NCBI RefSeq assembly: GCF_947496855.1
Contig: NZ_CANMED010000007.1
Coordinates: 186,001-250,000, forward strand
DNA: 64,000 bases
Direction of reading: 5' to 3'
DNA from: an uncultured Aquimarina sp.
GTDB taxonomy: Bacteria > Bacteroidota > Bacteroidia > Flavobacteriales > Flavobacteriaceae
Program-made: the position numbers and the translations under genes
In this document: positions 16,347-25,677 of the stretch, piece after piece
Numbering within the stretch: position 1 is the first letter of the stretch
Layout of the letters: every line of letters begins with the position of its first letter
Notes under the pieces: generated by a model
Told to the model about the DNA's origin: nothing
The model's database searches: none
What the model saw: only the letters and a program-made list of their open reading frames with translations

Positions 16347-17199
16347 ATCTTATAATTTGGTTGGCAATATCTTTACCTGTAGCTCCTTCAATACCTTCTA
16401 AACCGGGAGAAGAATTTACTTCTAGAATAAGAGGCCCTCGCTCAGATTGTAACATATCCACACCTGCAATACCTAATCCCAATGCTCTTGCCGCTTTTAA
16501 TGCTGCATTCTCTTCTTCTTCAGAAAGCTCAATAATATTAGCGCTACCTCCTCGGTGAAGATTGGATCTAAACTCTCCTTCTTTTCCTTGTCTTTTCATA
16601 GCTCCTACTACTACTCCATCGACTATAAAAACTCGCAAATCTGCTCCTTTTGCTTCTTTTATGAATTCCTGGACGATCACTCGTGCTTGTAAACCATTAA
16701 ACGCTTCTAAGATAGATTCTGCAGAATTTCGATTATCTGCTAATACAACTCCAATTCCTTGTGTACCTTCCAAGAGTTTAATCACTAGCGGAGCACCACC
16801 TACACGGTCTACAATTGGACTTACCTCTTTAGAATAGTTACTAAAAACTGTTTTAGGCAATCCTAAACCAGCTCTAGATAGTATTTGCAAACTTCTTAAT
16901 TTATCTCTGGATCTTACTAAAGCCTGAGATTCTGTTGCTGTAAAAACTTTCATCATTTCGAATTGTCTCACCACTGCTGTACCAAAGAAAGTAACAGAAG
17001 CTCCAATTCTTGGGATTACACCATCCACATCTGTTATTTCATTTCCCTTGTAAATTATAGAAGGTTTTTTTTTTTCAATAACCAGGTTACATTTCGTATG
17101 GTCAACAACTAATATTTCATGACCTTTTTTTTCACCTGCCTCTACTAACCTCTTGGTTGAATACAGATTTGGATTTTGTGATAGAATTACTATTTTCAT
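16324..17199 (-). CDS. rimK: RimK, ribosomal protein S6 glutamate ligase family
   Basis: This 291-residue ATP-grasp ligase, in the E. coli case, adds glutamates to the C-terminus of ribosomal protein S6. The N-terminal part (MKIVILSQNPNLYSTKRL) and the ATP-grasp signatures are clear: PLVIKLLEGTQGIGV for nucleotide binding, QEFIKEAKGADLRVFIV, and the Mg2+-binding ILEVNSSPGLEGIE. The length matches the family (about 300). It is the first gene of a two-gene unit with the M14 deacylase. The 211 bases upstream hold no other gene. Whether S6 is the target in this organism was not testable here. Confidence 0.92.
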   Translation of the reverse strand: MKIVILSQNPNLYSTKRLVEAGEKKGHEILVVDHTKCNLVIEKKKPSIIYKGNEITDVDGVIPRIGASVTFFGTAVVRQFEMMKVFTATESQALVRSRDKLRSLQILSRAGLGLPKTVFSNYSKEVSPIVDRVGGAPLVIKLLEGTQGIGVVLADNRNSAESILEAFNGLQARVIVQEFIKEAKGADLRVFIVDGVVVGAMKRQGKEGEFRSNLHRGGSANIIELSEEEENAALKAARALGLGIAGVDMLQSERGPLILEVNSSPGLEGIEGATGKDIANQIIRYVERNAE

Positions 17200-17410
17200 T
17201 ATGTGAATTTTATTTTTATTTATAAAATTGTCTCTTTATGACACTATGAGTTCTTAGTTGTACGAATTGGACAAAAAGATTATTCATTTCATTTTTTAGA
17301 CACTTGAAATACCGAAAAGTCACATAAGGTAGATAATAAAAAGATGTATTACGCCTATAATCAAAAATTAAGAATTAAATGTTTTTTTTGATCTTAGGGA
17401 AGTCTATGAA

Positions 17411-18589
17411 TTAACTTTTTTTAGAACCGAAACTACTTAGTTTTTCGGTTAATGCTATCCAGAAAGGACTAACAATTAATGTTAGTGAAATTAAACTAAT
17501 TGTAAACTTATAAGAAAAGTCTTCTATAATACCTAAAGCAAGGGCAGTAGAACTAATCAAAAAACTCAACTCTCCGATTTGAGCTAATAATGCACCTCCT
17601 AAAAATGCTTCTTTCCAACTATTCGAAAAAACTTTTAGAATTAAGGTATTTAATAAATGATTCGTAATATAAACAACTAAAATAGCTAGGAGTATCGTCC
17701 AAATATTATTGTAAACAAAATTAAGATCTATTTGTAACCCAATACTAATAAAGAACAAGGATACAAACAAAACCCTAAAAGAATGCAATGTATCGTGAAT
17801 CCAATGTGTTGCTTTTGCTGCATTAATGATCATTCCGCCAATAAAAGCTCCTAAGGCAGCTGATAATCCAAAAAAAGAAGTTGCCAATGCACATCCAAAA
17901 CATAGAAAAATGGCCATAAAAACCTGTAGTTCATGATCTCTGTATATTTTTTTTGAAAATGGTAGCACAATGACTCCTTTTACATAAATATATACCAACA
18001 CAGAAACAATAATAATTGCACCAATACTCATTAATATAATATTCCCTATGGATTGTGTTTGCCCTCCGAGTTGAGCAATAATTATTAATAAGGGCACAAA
18101 CATTACATCTTGAGCCAATAGAATACTTAGTACATTCTTCCCAATTTTAGTATCGATTAGATTCTTATCCTGTAAGAGTTTAATCACAACAGCAGAACTA
18201 CTTAAAGCAATAACAAATCCCAGCACAACGGATCTGGCAAAATTCCAATCAAAAAAATACCCAATAAAAAATACCATGGTCACGCTCAAAACAATCTGTA
18301 ACAAGGTTCCAAGTACTGCAAGTTTCCATCGCTTTAGAAAATCAATAAAATTAATTTCCATTCCTATAAAAAACAGTAGAAGAATTACCCCCAGTTCTCC
18401 TAAAAGTTCAACAGATTCTTTATCCTCAACAACTTTTAACCCCTGTTCTCCAAGCAAAACACCAACTAGAATATAACCTATTATATATGTTTGACCTAGT
18501 TTTCTTAAGATCATACTAAGGATTATAACCAATATTGCGAGAATAGAAATTATATGTATTATCGGTTCAATATTAGAAACTAAAAACAT
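17411..18589 (-). CDS. CPA2-family cation:proton antiporter
   Basis: This 392-residue polytopic membrane protein has the Na+/H+ exchanger (CPA2) fold with about 11-12 helices. Typical family segments are LLGELGVILLLFFIGMEINF, ALSSSAVVIKLLQDK and LGAFIGGMIINA. It lacks the C-terminal TrkA-N/RCK nucleotide-binding domain of KefB and KefC, so it is a membrane-only form. It probably exchanges Na+ or K+ for H+. A universal stress protein gene runs divergently 120 bases away, and the two may share a promoter region. Confidence 0.87.
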   Translation of the reverse strand: MFLVSNIEPIIHIISILAILVIILSMILRKLGQTYIIGYILVGVLLGEQGLKVVEDKESVELLGELGVILLLFFIGMEINFIDFLKRWKLAVLGTLLQIVLSVTMVFFIGYFFDWNFARSVVLGFVIALSSSAVVIKLLQDKNLIDTKIGKNVLSILLAQDVMFVPLLIIIAQLGGQTQSIGNIILMSIGAIIIVSVLVYIYVKGVIVLPFSKKIYRDHELQVFMAIFLCFGCALATSFFGLSAALGAFIGGMIINAAKATHWIHDTLHSFRVLFVSLFFISIGLQIDLNFVYNNIWTILLAILVVYITNHLLNTLILKVFSNSWKEAFLGGALLAQIGELSFLISSTALALGIIEDFSYKFTISLISLTLIVSPFWIALTEKLSSFGSKKS

Positions 18590-18709
18590 AGTAAAATTAT
18601 TTATTTAAATGTCATCTCACAATTAATGGATTTTTTACTATAAAATCTAATATCACTGCAAACATTTTACTTTATAATATTTAGTATATTTATTAGAAGC
18701 TAAACTCTG

Positions 18710-19555
18710 TTGAAAATGAAACATATTTTAATACCCATAGATTTTTCGGATAACGCGTACAATGCACTAATTTATGCTAAGACATTATTTTCTGATCATT
18801 CCGCTACCTTTTATTTATTAAACGTTTACATCAGTAATCCTTCCCATCTTTTAAGTTCGGAACAAAACACCTCTACACTTGATGAAATGTCTGGTAACGA
18901 AGGACAAGATTTAAAAGATTTTTTGAATATAGCTAAGAAAGAAAATAACAATAACCTCCACTCCTATGAAATTATTTCTAAAACAGGCGCTCTAGTTAAG
19001 GTTATAAATACTGCTGTCATTTCTAACAAAATCGATTACATCGTTATGGGTACTAAAGGTGCAGAAGGAAGTAAAGAAGTATTTCTAGGTAGTAATACTG
19101 TCAAAGTCATTAATGGTATTGAAAACTGTCCCTTACTTGTTGTTCCACAAAATTTTGTTCCAAAATCACCTTCGATGATTGCATTTTCTACAAATTTTAA
19201 GCGCACTTTTGTTAAAGAGGAATTAGCTCCCCTAATAGATATAGCGATAACAAATAATTCCAAAATAAACATTGCAAGAATTATGCAAGAGGAGTATTTA
19301 ACCACTCATCAAAAAGAAAATAAGGAAACACTAAAAAAACTATTCAATGACTTAGACTATATCTTTTGTAAAATAGACGTAGAAACATCAGAAACTAAAG
19401 CGCTAAAAGACTTTGCAATGCAAACAGAATGTGATTTGATTTCTTTAGTGCATCATAAACAAAATTTTTTCGAAAAACTGGTACAAGAAGATGTTGTAGA
19501 CAAGATAAGTTTTAACAGTCCTCTGCCACTATTGATTTTACCTGAGATGAAATAA
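18710..19555 (+). CDS. Universal stress protein with two tandem Usp domains
   Basis: This 281-residue cytoplasmic protein consists of two Usp domains (about 1-145 and 150-281). The first starts HILIPIDFSDNAYNAL and carries the ATP-binding pattern GTKGAEGSKEVFLGSNT (G-x2-G-x9-GS). The second is more divergent and its glycine loop is reduced to LVHHKQNFFEKL. One domain may therefore bind ATP while the other only dimerises. Neighbours are an antiporter and a mechanosensitive channel, pointing to ion or osmotic stress. Confidence 0.88.
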   Translation: MKMKHILIPIDFSDNAYNALIYAKTLFSDHSATFYLLNVYISNPSHLLSSEQNTSTLDEMSGNEGQDLKDFLNIAKKENNNNLHSYEIISKTGALVKVINTAVISNKIDYIVMGTKGAEGSKEVFLGSNTVKVINGIENCPLLVVPQNFVPKSPSMIAFSTNFKRTFVKEELAPLIDIAITNNSKINIARIMQEEYLTTHQKENKETLKKLFNDLDYIFCKIDVETSETKALKDFAMQTECDLISLVHHKQNFFEKLVQEDVVDKISFNSPLPLLILPEMK

Positions 19556-19650
19556 AACCTTCTTAAAAACAATTATCAAAAAAGTCACGACACATTAGTA
19601 GATGTATATTATTTTTACGCTTTAAATTTTTAAAATTCTCACTGTCTCAT

Positions 19651-20178
19651 ATGTCAATTTATAAACAACAATTACTCTTAACTTTAATTTTGGTTACCAC
19701 TATTATCTTAACAATTTTTATAACCAAAAGAGCCATTAGAAGATTTAGTTTTGTTAAAGCTATAGATGTCAATCGCAGAAAAATCATCTTTAATTTAAGT
19801 TATCTTGGTATCTATTTAACCGGAGGTTCATTACTTATACTTATATGGGGAGTTGATCATCGGCAGTTTGCTCTTTTCATTTCTTCAATCCTAGCAGTGC
19901 TTGGTGTAGGGTTTTTTGCCCAATGGTCCATTCTTTCTAATCTAACGGCAAGTGTGATTTTATTTTTTAGCCATCCATTAAGGATTGGTGATCGAATTAG
20001 AGTATTAGATAAAGATTTTGATTGGACTGGACGTGTAAAAGATATTACCGGCTTTTACCTTTTTATGAAAACGGATGATGGTCGTGATATTACGTTACCG
20101 AATGCACTAGTGATCCAAAAAGGAATTGAAATATTAGGCGAAGAAATGATAGGAGATGAAGAAGAACATTATGATTAA
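19651..20178 (+). CDS. Small MscS-type mechanosensitive channel
   Basis: This 175-residue membrane protein has about three N-terminal helices, a pore-lining TM3-like segment (FFAQWSILSNLTASVILFF), and a beta domain with HPLRIGDRIRV and DITLPNALVI, which mark the MscS family. It lacks most of the C-terminal alpha/beta vestibule of E. coli MscS (286 residues), so it is a minimal form. It lies 95 bases after the universal stress protein gene and converges with a sigma factor gene 8 bases further. Confidence 0.87.
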   Translation: MSIYKQQLLLTLILVTTIILTIFITKRAIRRFSFVKAIDVNRRKIIFNLSYLGIYLTGGSLLILIWGVDHRQFALFISSILAVLGVGFFAQWSILSNLTASVILFFSHPLRIGDRIRVLDKDFDWTGRVKDITGFYLFMKTDDGRDITLPNALVIQKGIEILGEEMIGDEEEHYD

Positions 20179-20186
20179 CAATATAT

Positions 20187-20804
20187 TTAGCGGATTTTAG
20201 CGTGTGCTTCAACAGCCTTAATTCTAGCTCTTTTTAACCGCATTTTTAAAGCACTTTCATTTATACCGAAAAGCAGTTGTAATTCCTTTACAGATACATT
20301 ATCGTGATACTTTAGCATTAACATTGCTTTATCTTCTGGGCTTATCATTTCTAGCGCCTTTTCAAGCTTAGACATTTTAATTTCGAAAAAATCTTCATCT
20401 AATTCAGATTCTTCGGATGATATTTTATATTCCTTATTTTTAATCCTTTCTGCAAAACTTGATACTTTTTTTTCTTTATCTCGGCTAACGTAATTCACAC
20501 AAAAATTATAAGTAAAAACATACAACCAAGTAGAAAACTTTGCCCTACCCTGAAAAGCACTAATTTTATTATACAGTTTTATAAAAATTTCTTGGGAAAG
20601 ATCCTCTGCTTCATCATCATTTTTTACAAAACTGTAACATTTATAATACACTTTTTTGATGTATCTCTCATATAAAACACCAAAGAAAAGCTGATTCTGG
20701 GACTCATTAATTTTCTCCACCAATTCCTCATCAGTTAAACATTTAGCCTCTTTAAGAAGATTACTTGATTTCTTTTCTTTAGGTATTAAAAATGAATCTT
20801 TCAT
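20187..20804 (-). CDS. ECF-type RNA polymerase sigma factor
   Basis: This 205-residue sigma-70 family protein has region 2 (FGVLYERYIKKVYYKCYSF then DEAEDLSQEIFIKLYNKI and FSTWLYVFTYNFCVNYV) and region 4 (EMISPEDKAMLMLKYHDNVSVKELQLLFGINESALKMRLKRAR). The N-terminus is about 25 residues longer than in most ECF factors. No anti-sigma factor gene is next to it: the upstream side is an 800-base spacer and the downstream side is a convergent channel gene. Its promoter targets are unknown. Confidence 0.9.
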   Translation of the reverse strand: MKDSFLIPKEKKSSNLLKEAKCLTDEELVEKINESQNQLFFGVLYERYIKKVYYKCYSFVKNDDEAEDLSQEIFIKLYNKISAFQGRAKFSTWLYVFTYNFCVNYVSRDKEKKVSSFAERIKNKEYKISSEESELDEDFFEIKMSKLEKALEMISPEDKAMLMLKYHDNVSVKELQLLFGINESALKMRLKRARIKAVEAHAKIR

Positions 20805-20942
20805 AGAGTCTGTCTTAATTTTATTAAATATAACAAAAACCTGAAGTTTTATAGGACAACTCTACTCTTTGTGACTATTCTATGTAAGATAACATCTTTA
20901 TAAAACATCTAATTTGAAACCTTCTATAAAGATCTATATCCT

Positions 20943-21071
20943 ATGGATAGTAGTTATTTAATTAAAAAAAATGATGTTCAATTAATATCAATTCAGACAG
21001 AAATAAAAAAATTATTAAATCGAGAAACCGATGAAATTTTTAATAAGCTGACTTTTTTCAGGATAAATTAA
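20943..21071 (+). CDS. Possible 42-residue ORF, doubtful
   Basis: An ATG starts a 42-codon frame with a plausible amphipathic stretch (IQTEIKKLLNRETDEIFNKL). It diverges from the sigma factor gene and has no recognisable relatives. It could be chance in A/T-rich DNA. Confidence 0.2.
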   Translation: MDSSYLIKKNDVQLISIQTEIKKLLNRETDEIFNKLTFFRIN

Positions 21072-21290
21072 TCCTTTGAATATCGTTTTTATAGGATTTT
21101 ATTTGTGATTTCTGAACTGAAATTTTTAAAAACACATATACATTCTCAAAATAATAAAGACACTTAAATAGTTCATATATAATTGATTTTTAGTTAATAA
21201 TACTCAAAAAGACATTCTTTTTTGTGCCTCATAAATAACAAAAAACACCTTGTTGCGAACATATAATTTTTTACATTTTTTAAATATTTA

Positions 21291-21302
21291 GCGAACGTTC
21301 GC
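21291..21302. promoter_or_regulatory. Perfect palindrome GCGAACGTTCGC upstream of isocitrate lyase
   Basis: This 12-base palindrome stands out in A/T-only surroundings and is followed by a seven-T run. A matching half site, GCGAAC, lies at 21255-21260. It could be an operator for the glyoxylate gene or a short terminator-like hairpin. The binder is unknown. Confidence 0.45.
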
Positions 21303-21449
21303 TTTTTTTATCAAAAACTTTTTTATAATATTGTCCTATAATTAATTTACTACAACACCGAGTAAAGCATTGTACAAAAAAGAATCTGGTAGACACTACT
21401 AAGTAGAAATTGGCATTCGAATTATTAATAAAAGTAAAAATCTAAAAAG

Positions 21450-21560
21450 ATGAAATCTCAAACAAAAACTAAAACACTGGTTACCAATTGGGCTATTAAT
21501 AATACGATTGACTACAATACGTATGTCTGCAGTACTCAAAAACCAAATAGCTCAAAATAG
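21450..21560 (+). CDS. Possible 36-residue leader peptide before isocitrate lyase
   Basis: An ATG in an A-rich start context opens a 36-codon frame that ends 38 bases before the aceA start. The product is Thr/Asn-rich (MKSQTKTKTLVTNWAIN...). It could be a leader peptide, a remnant of a neighbouring gene, or chance. Confidence 0.3.
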   Translation: MKSQTKTKTLVTNWAINNTIDYNTYVCSTQKPNSSK

Positions 21561-21598
21561 AGACATTAACCTTAAAATAAAATCTAAAAAATCACATT

Positions 21599-23209
21599 AT
21601 GACTACTTATAATTCGGCACTTGATACAGTACGCTCATTAAAGGCTAAACACGGAAATGCCTGGGCAACTATAAACCCAGAAAATGCAGCACGCATTGCT
21701 GTTCAAAATAGATTTAAAACAGGTTTAGATATTGCTAAATACACAGCATCTATCATGCGCAAAGATATGGCTGAGTATGATGCTAATAGTTCAAACTACA
21801 CACAATCCTTAGGCTGTTGGCATGGTTTTGTAGCCCAACAAAAAATGATTGCTGTAAAAAAACATAAAGGTACAACTGATAAAACATATTTGTATCTTTC
21901 TGGTTGGATGGTTGCAGCGCTTCGTTCGGAGTTAGGGCCTTTACCAGATCAATCAATGCACGAAAAAACTTCAGTTCCTAAATTAATTGACGAGATCTAT
22001 ACCTTTTTACGTCAAGCTGATGCTGTAGAACTAAATGATCTTTTTCGTCGTCTGGATACTGGGGAAGATGTTCAAGCTGAGATCGATAATTTTGAAACTC
22101 ATGTTGTCCCAATCATTGCCGATATTGATGCAGGTTTTGGTAACGAAGAAGCAACCTATCTTTTAGCTAAAAAAATGATTGAAGCTGGTGCTTGTGCTCT
22201 TCAAATCGAAAATCAAGTATCCGACGCTAAGCAATGTGGTCATCAAGATGGCAAAGTAACCGTACCACACGAAGATTTTATCGCCAAGTTAAATGCACTT
22301 CGATATGCTTTCTTAGAATTAGGTATAGACGAAGGTGTAATCGTTGCTCGAACAGATTCTGAAGGTGCTGGTTTAACACAAAAACTACCAGTATCTATGG
22401 AGGAAGGAGACTTAGCATCCCAGTATATGGATTTTGTAGAAGCAGAAGAAGTTCTTATAGATGAGGTTAACGAAAATGATGTGCTATTCAAGCGTGATGG
22501 TAAATTAGTTCGTCCTGTAAGAATGCCAAATGGCTTATATAAATTCAAAGAAGGTTCTAATATCGATCGTGTTGTATTGGATTGTATTACAAGTCTAGAG
22601 AATGGTGCTGATTTGTTATGGATTGAAACTCCAACTCCAAATGTAAAGCAAATTGCACATATGGTAAATCGCGTAAAAGAAAAGGTGCCAAACGCTAAAT
22701 TAGTATACAATAATTCTCCATCTTTTAATTGGACAATTAACTTCCGCCAACAAGCATTCGATCTTATGGTAGCATCAGGCGAAGATACATCAGCCTATAA
22801 CCGTTCTAAACTAATGGATGCCAAATACGATGGCACCGAATTATCCAACCGAGCGGATGAAATGATTCGTATGTTTCAGGCAGAGGCATCTCGTGATGCT
22901 GGTGTGTTCCATCACCTAATTACATTACCTACATATCACACAACCGCATTACATATGAATGATCTTGTACAAGGTTATTTTGGTAACGAGGGAATGTTAG
23001 CGTATGTAGATTCTGTTCAGCGTCAAGAAATACGAAAAGGTGTTTCTTGCGTAAAACACCAACGTATGGCAGGTTCAGATTTAGGAGATGATCATAAAAC
23101 CTTCTTTGCAGGTGAAAAAGCATTAAAAGCTGGCGGTGAAAAAAACACTAGTAATCAATTTGAAATCAAAACAAATATTAAAGAACCAGAACTGGTTTTG
23201 GATAAATAA
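21599..23209 (+). CDS. aceA: Isocitrate lyase (long AceA type)
   Basis: This 536-residue enzyme should cleave isocitrate to glyoxylate and succinate, the first step of the glyoxylate shunt. The catalytic-loop signature KQCGHQDGK holds the active Cys near residue 213. The Mg2+-binding DIDAGFGNEEATY region and the substrate segment YNNSPSFNWT are intact. It is about 100 residues longer than E. coli AceA and belongs to the longer isocitrate lyase group. No malate synthase gene is in the window, although the two are often adjacent, so the partner must lie elsewhere. A strong terminator follows, making it monocistronic. Confidence 0.94.
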   Translation: MTTYNSALDTVRSLKAKHGNAWATINPENAARIAVQNRFKTGLDIAKYTASIMRKDMAEYDANSSNYTQSLGCWHGFVAQQKMIAVKKHKGTTDKTYLYLSGWMVAALRSELGPLPDQSMHEKTSVPKLIDEIYTFLRQADAVELNDLFRRLDTGEDVQAEIDNFETHVVPIIADIDAGFGNEEATYLLAKKMIEAGACALQIENQVSDAKQCGHQDGKVTVPHEDFIAKLNALRYAFLELGIDEGVIVARTDSEGAGLTQKLPVSMEEGDLASQYMDFVEAEEVLIDEVNENDVLFKRDGKLVRPVRMPNGLYKFKEGSNIDRVVLDCITSLENGADLLWIETPTPNVKQIAHMVNRVKEKVPNAKLVYNNSPSFNWTINFRQQAFDLMVASGEDTSAYNRSKLMDAKYDGTELSNRADEMIRMFQAEASRDAGVFHHLITLPTYHTTALHMNDLVQGYFGNEGMLAYVDSVQRQEIRKGVSCVKHQRMAGSDLGDDHKTFFAGEKALKAGGEKNTSNQFEIKTNIKEPELVLDK

Positions 23210-23231
23210 AATTTGTATTCAAGTTATTTAG

Positions 23232-23262
23232 AAAGGTGACCTAGGTTTAGGTCACCTTTTCT
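23232..23262 (+). terminator. Terminator after isocitrate lyase
   Basis: AAAGGTGACCTA at 23232-23243 pairs perfectly with TAGGTCACCTTT at 23248-23259 around a four-base loop, ending in a short T-run. The remainder of this 371-base spacer is empty apart from the elements at 23515-23559. Confidence 0.9.
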
Positions 23263-23514
23263 GGTAGTTTTAAAATAGAAATACACAACTCAGCTATATT
23301 TTAGACACATATGATGACCTATGTTAAAACATCTAAAAACAAGTACACCATCTTTAATTAAGAAAAGCACCAATAATCAAATTCTCAAGTGATTTTCAAA
23401 AACTTTCTTTTTCTTAATAACAAGCCTAAGTTTACACTTGAATCTTAATAATTGATTTAGTTCCTGCGGAAAGCAACAGAACTATCTATAAAAAATAAGT
23501 GTAAATAAGTCTCA

Positions 23515-23559
23515 GTGGGTACAAAAAGTCGCTACCCACATTTTTTGAATATAGTTTTG
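23515..23559 (+). promoter_or_regulatory. Inverted repeat plus TAnnTTTG promoter element before the NHL protein gene
   Basis: GTGGGTA (23515-23521) and TACCCAC (23533-23539) form a perfect 7-base inverted repeat with 11 bases between. Just downstream TAGTTTTG (23552-23559) matches TAnnTTTG, 21 bases before the start codon. The repeat sits where a -33 element would be, so it may be an operator. Confidence 0.45.
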
Positions 23560-23580
23560 TAGAAACTGAAATCTATTATT

Positions 23581-24699
23581 ATGTTCAAAAAAATTACACT
23601 TCTATCGATCTTCTTAACAGTTAACTTTTTATTCTCACAGACAGTAACAACCGTTTCTGACGGGAATTTTTATGATGGTATAGGGCAAGACTCTCTAGGC
23701 AATATTTATTGTTCTGATTTTTCTGGAGATTCTGTTTTTAAATATAGTACTGAGGGAATAGTAACCACTTTTGCTAGTGGTTTTAGTAGTCCAAATGGTA
23801 TTGGCGTAAATGAGCAAGATGAAATTTTTATTTGTGACGCTAGCGCAAATACTATTTTCAAGTACAGTCTAAACGGAACCCTTATAACAACTTATACAAT
23901 AGGTATAAATAACCCAACTGGTATTAAAAATATTCCAGGAACAACGGATATGCTAATTGTAGAATACAATAACGACACCTTAAAAAGATTAACTTTAGAT
24001 GGAACCATATCGACTTTGTTTTCAGGATTTCCATTAAATGGTCCTTCAGGAATCGCATTTATAAATGGTGAAACTTTTATATCAAATTACGATGACAGAA
24101 AAATTATGCGTTTTAAAGATAGAAATATGACGCTGCTCAATCAATTACCGGCTACTGCACCAAACAATAATGTTCTTGGTTTTTTAACAGCTTCAAACGA
24201 CCAATTATATGCAACACTACCGGGTGCCCATCAAATTTATACTATCAATCCTATTTCTGGAAATGCAACACTGTATGCTGGTTCTACGCAAGGAAGTGCT
24301 AATGGCGACATCTCTGCTGCTACATTCAATTTCCCAAATGGTATTTTAGCAGATACGGCCAATAATAGAATCTATGTTTCTGATGCAGGAACTAGTAATC
24401 TACGTATTATTGAAAACGTGACTCTATCAACTTCAGAATTTGAAACCAATACTATTAATTTAAGCATATTTGCTGATAGAAAATCAGATATGATTGGGAT
24501 AAAAGCGAATCTAAATTCCAGTGAAAAAATAAACATCAAAATTTATGAAATTACCGGAAAACAAGTATTTAGTAAGGATTATTCGGTTTCAAATTTAGCG
24601 TTTTTTGAAACCATTAATAAAAACACTTTCAATTCTGGAACTTATATTGTTTTGTTCACTCAAGACAATGTACTATCAAGTAAAAAGATCACACTGTAG
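23581..24699 (+). CDS. Secreted NHL-repeat beta-propeller protein with T9SS sorting domain
   Basis: This 372-residue protein has a signal peptide (about 1-19, LFSQ). NHL/SMP-30-like propeller blades follow (DSLGNIYCSDFSGDSVFKY, NEQDEIFICDASANTIFKY, GIAFINGETFISNYDDRKI, FNFPNGILADTANNRIYVSDAG). The last 80 residues form a type IX secretion C-terminal domain (KINIKIYEITGKQVFSKD ... FNSGTYIVLF). It should be exported across the outer membrane and anchored or released. The ligand is unknown. It precedes a FecI-type sigma gene by almost 400 bases and is probably separate from that operon. Confidence 0.85.
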   Translation: MFKKITLLSIFLTVNFLFSQTVTTVSDGNFYDGIGQDSLGNIYCSDFSGDSVFKYSTEGIVTTFASGFSSPNGIGVNEQDEIFICDASANTIFKYSLNGTLITTYTIGINNPTGIKNIPGTTDMLIVEYNNDTLKRLTLDGTISTLFSGFPLNGPSGIAFINGETFISNYDDRKIMRFKDRNMTLLNQLPATAPNNNVLGFLTASNDQLYATLPGAHQIYTINPISGNATLYAGSTQGSANGDISAATFNFPNGILADTANNRIYVSDAGTSNLRIIENVTLSTSEFETNTINLSIFADRKSDMIGIKANLNSSEKINIKIYEITGKQVFSKDYSVSNLAFFETINKNTFNSGTYIVLFTQDNVLSSKKITL

Positions 24700-25087
24700 C
24701 ATTAACTAAATCAATCTGCCCATATTTATTCTAATACTTGATATATGAGAAGTAGTTTAACGATAATAATCTTATTAGTTTTTAACTGCTTATGATAAAG
24801 ATGATGTTTTAGATAATCCTTATCATCAAATATTTTTGCAACTCCTACTGAATTAGAATTAAATTCTTGGATGTTGATGTAAACTTCAATATGTAAAATT
24901 GATAAAAAATATCATTCGGATACACTCCTACTTGCCCACGTTGATTTTTCTGTAATTACTAAAATATAGTAGGGTAAAAGGATTATTCATTTCAAAATGA
25001 ATAACTAGAAAAAAAAAGTAAAATGTAACAGAAAGGAATTTTGACCGTTTTTTATATAATTTAGCAATCCATCGTTATCTAAATTAT
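24700..25087. other. 388-base spacer, nothing coding seen
   Basis: A/T-rich with frequent stops in all frames. TATAATTTAG at about 25055-25065 could be a weak -7 element for the sigma factor gene. I see no other structure. Confidence 0.4.
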
Positions 25088-25606
25088 TTGAATAAAAAAA
25101 TTACATCTTATTCTGTCAAAGAGGCAAAATTCTCTAATTTGTTTGATAAGCACTATAATAGGCTTTACAACTATGCATTTAAAGTTTTAAAGGAAACTGA
25201 CCTTTCTGATGAGATGGTTCAGGAAACATTTATTAAACTTTGGGAAAACTTTGAGAACATTAAAGAATCAGAACGTTCTATAGAATCATTTTTAATTACT
25301 ACACTCAAAAATAAAATTATAGATGATTATAGAAAAAAACAAACTAGAGAAAAACACGCTAATTTATATTCGCTTAATACCAATATTGAAACCCAGATTG
25401 ATAAACAGTGGGAATTAATACAGCGTATTGAAGACATTTATACTTCTCTTGAGCAAAAAACAACGGATATTTTCAAGTTGTCGAGAGATAAAGGCTTGAC
25501 TTATAAAGAAATTTCCAAAAAAAAAGGAATTTCAATAAAAACCGTAGAACTCCATATTTCAAAGGCCCTAACAGCATTTAAGAATGGTTTAAAGGATTAT
25601 TTTTAA
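25088..25606 (+). CDS. FecI-type ECF sigma factor
   Basis: This 172-residue sigma-70 family protein reads from a TTG at 25088. No upstream ATG exists in frame and the product begins at the usual distance before region 2 (FDKHYNRLYNYAFKVL, LSDEMVQETFIKLWENF). Region 4 is KTTDIFKLSRDKGLTYKEISKKKGISIKTVELHISKAL, the Bacteroidota FecI-like type. The next gene is a FecR anti-sigma factor, then a TonB receptor with an STN domain. Together they form a cell-surface signalling cassette in which substrate binding outside releases this sigma factor. Confidence 0.9.
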   Translation: MNKKITSYSVKEAKFSNLFDKHYNRLYNYAFKVLKETDLSDEMVQETFIKLWENFENIKESERSIESFLITTLKNKIIDDYRKKQTREKHANLYSLNTNIETQIDKQWELIQRIEDIYTSLEQKTTDIFKLSRDKGLTYKEISKKKGISIKTVELHISKALTAFKNGLKDYF

Positions 25607-25677
25607 AAAAAATAAGTTTTTTCAATAGGGTAATACTGCCTGGCATACGTCTTTTAAATAGTTAACACCTTTTTGGT

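Larger units (their letters stand above)
20805..21598. other. 794-base spacer between sigma factor and isocitrate lyase genes
   Basis: Very A/T-rich. It contains two tiny rightward reading frames (20943-21071 and 21450-21560) and the perfect palindrome at 21291-21302. I see no larger gene. Confidence 0.5.
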
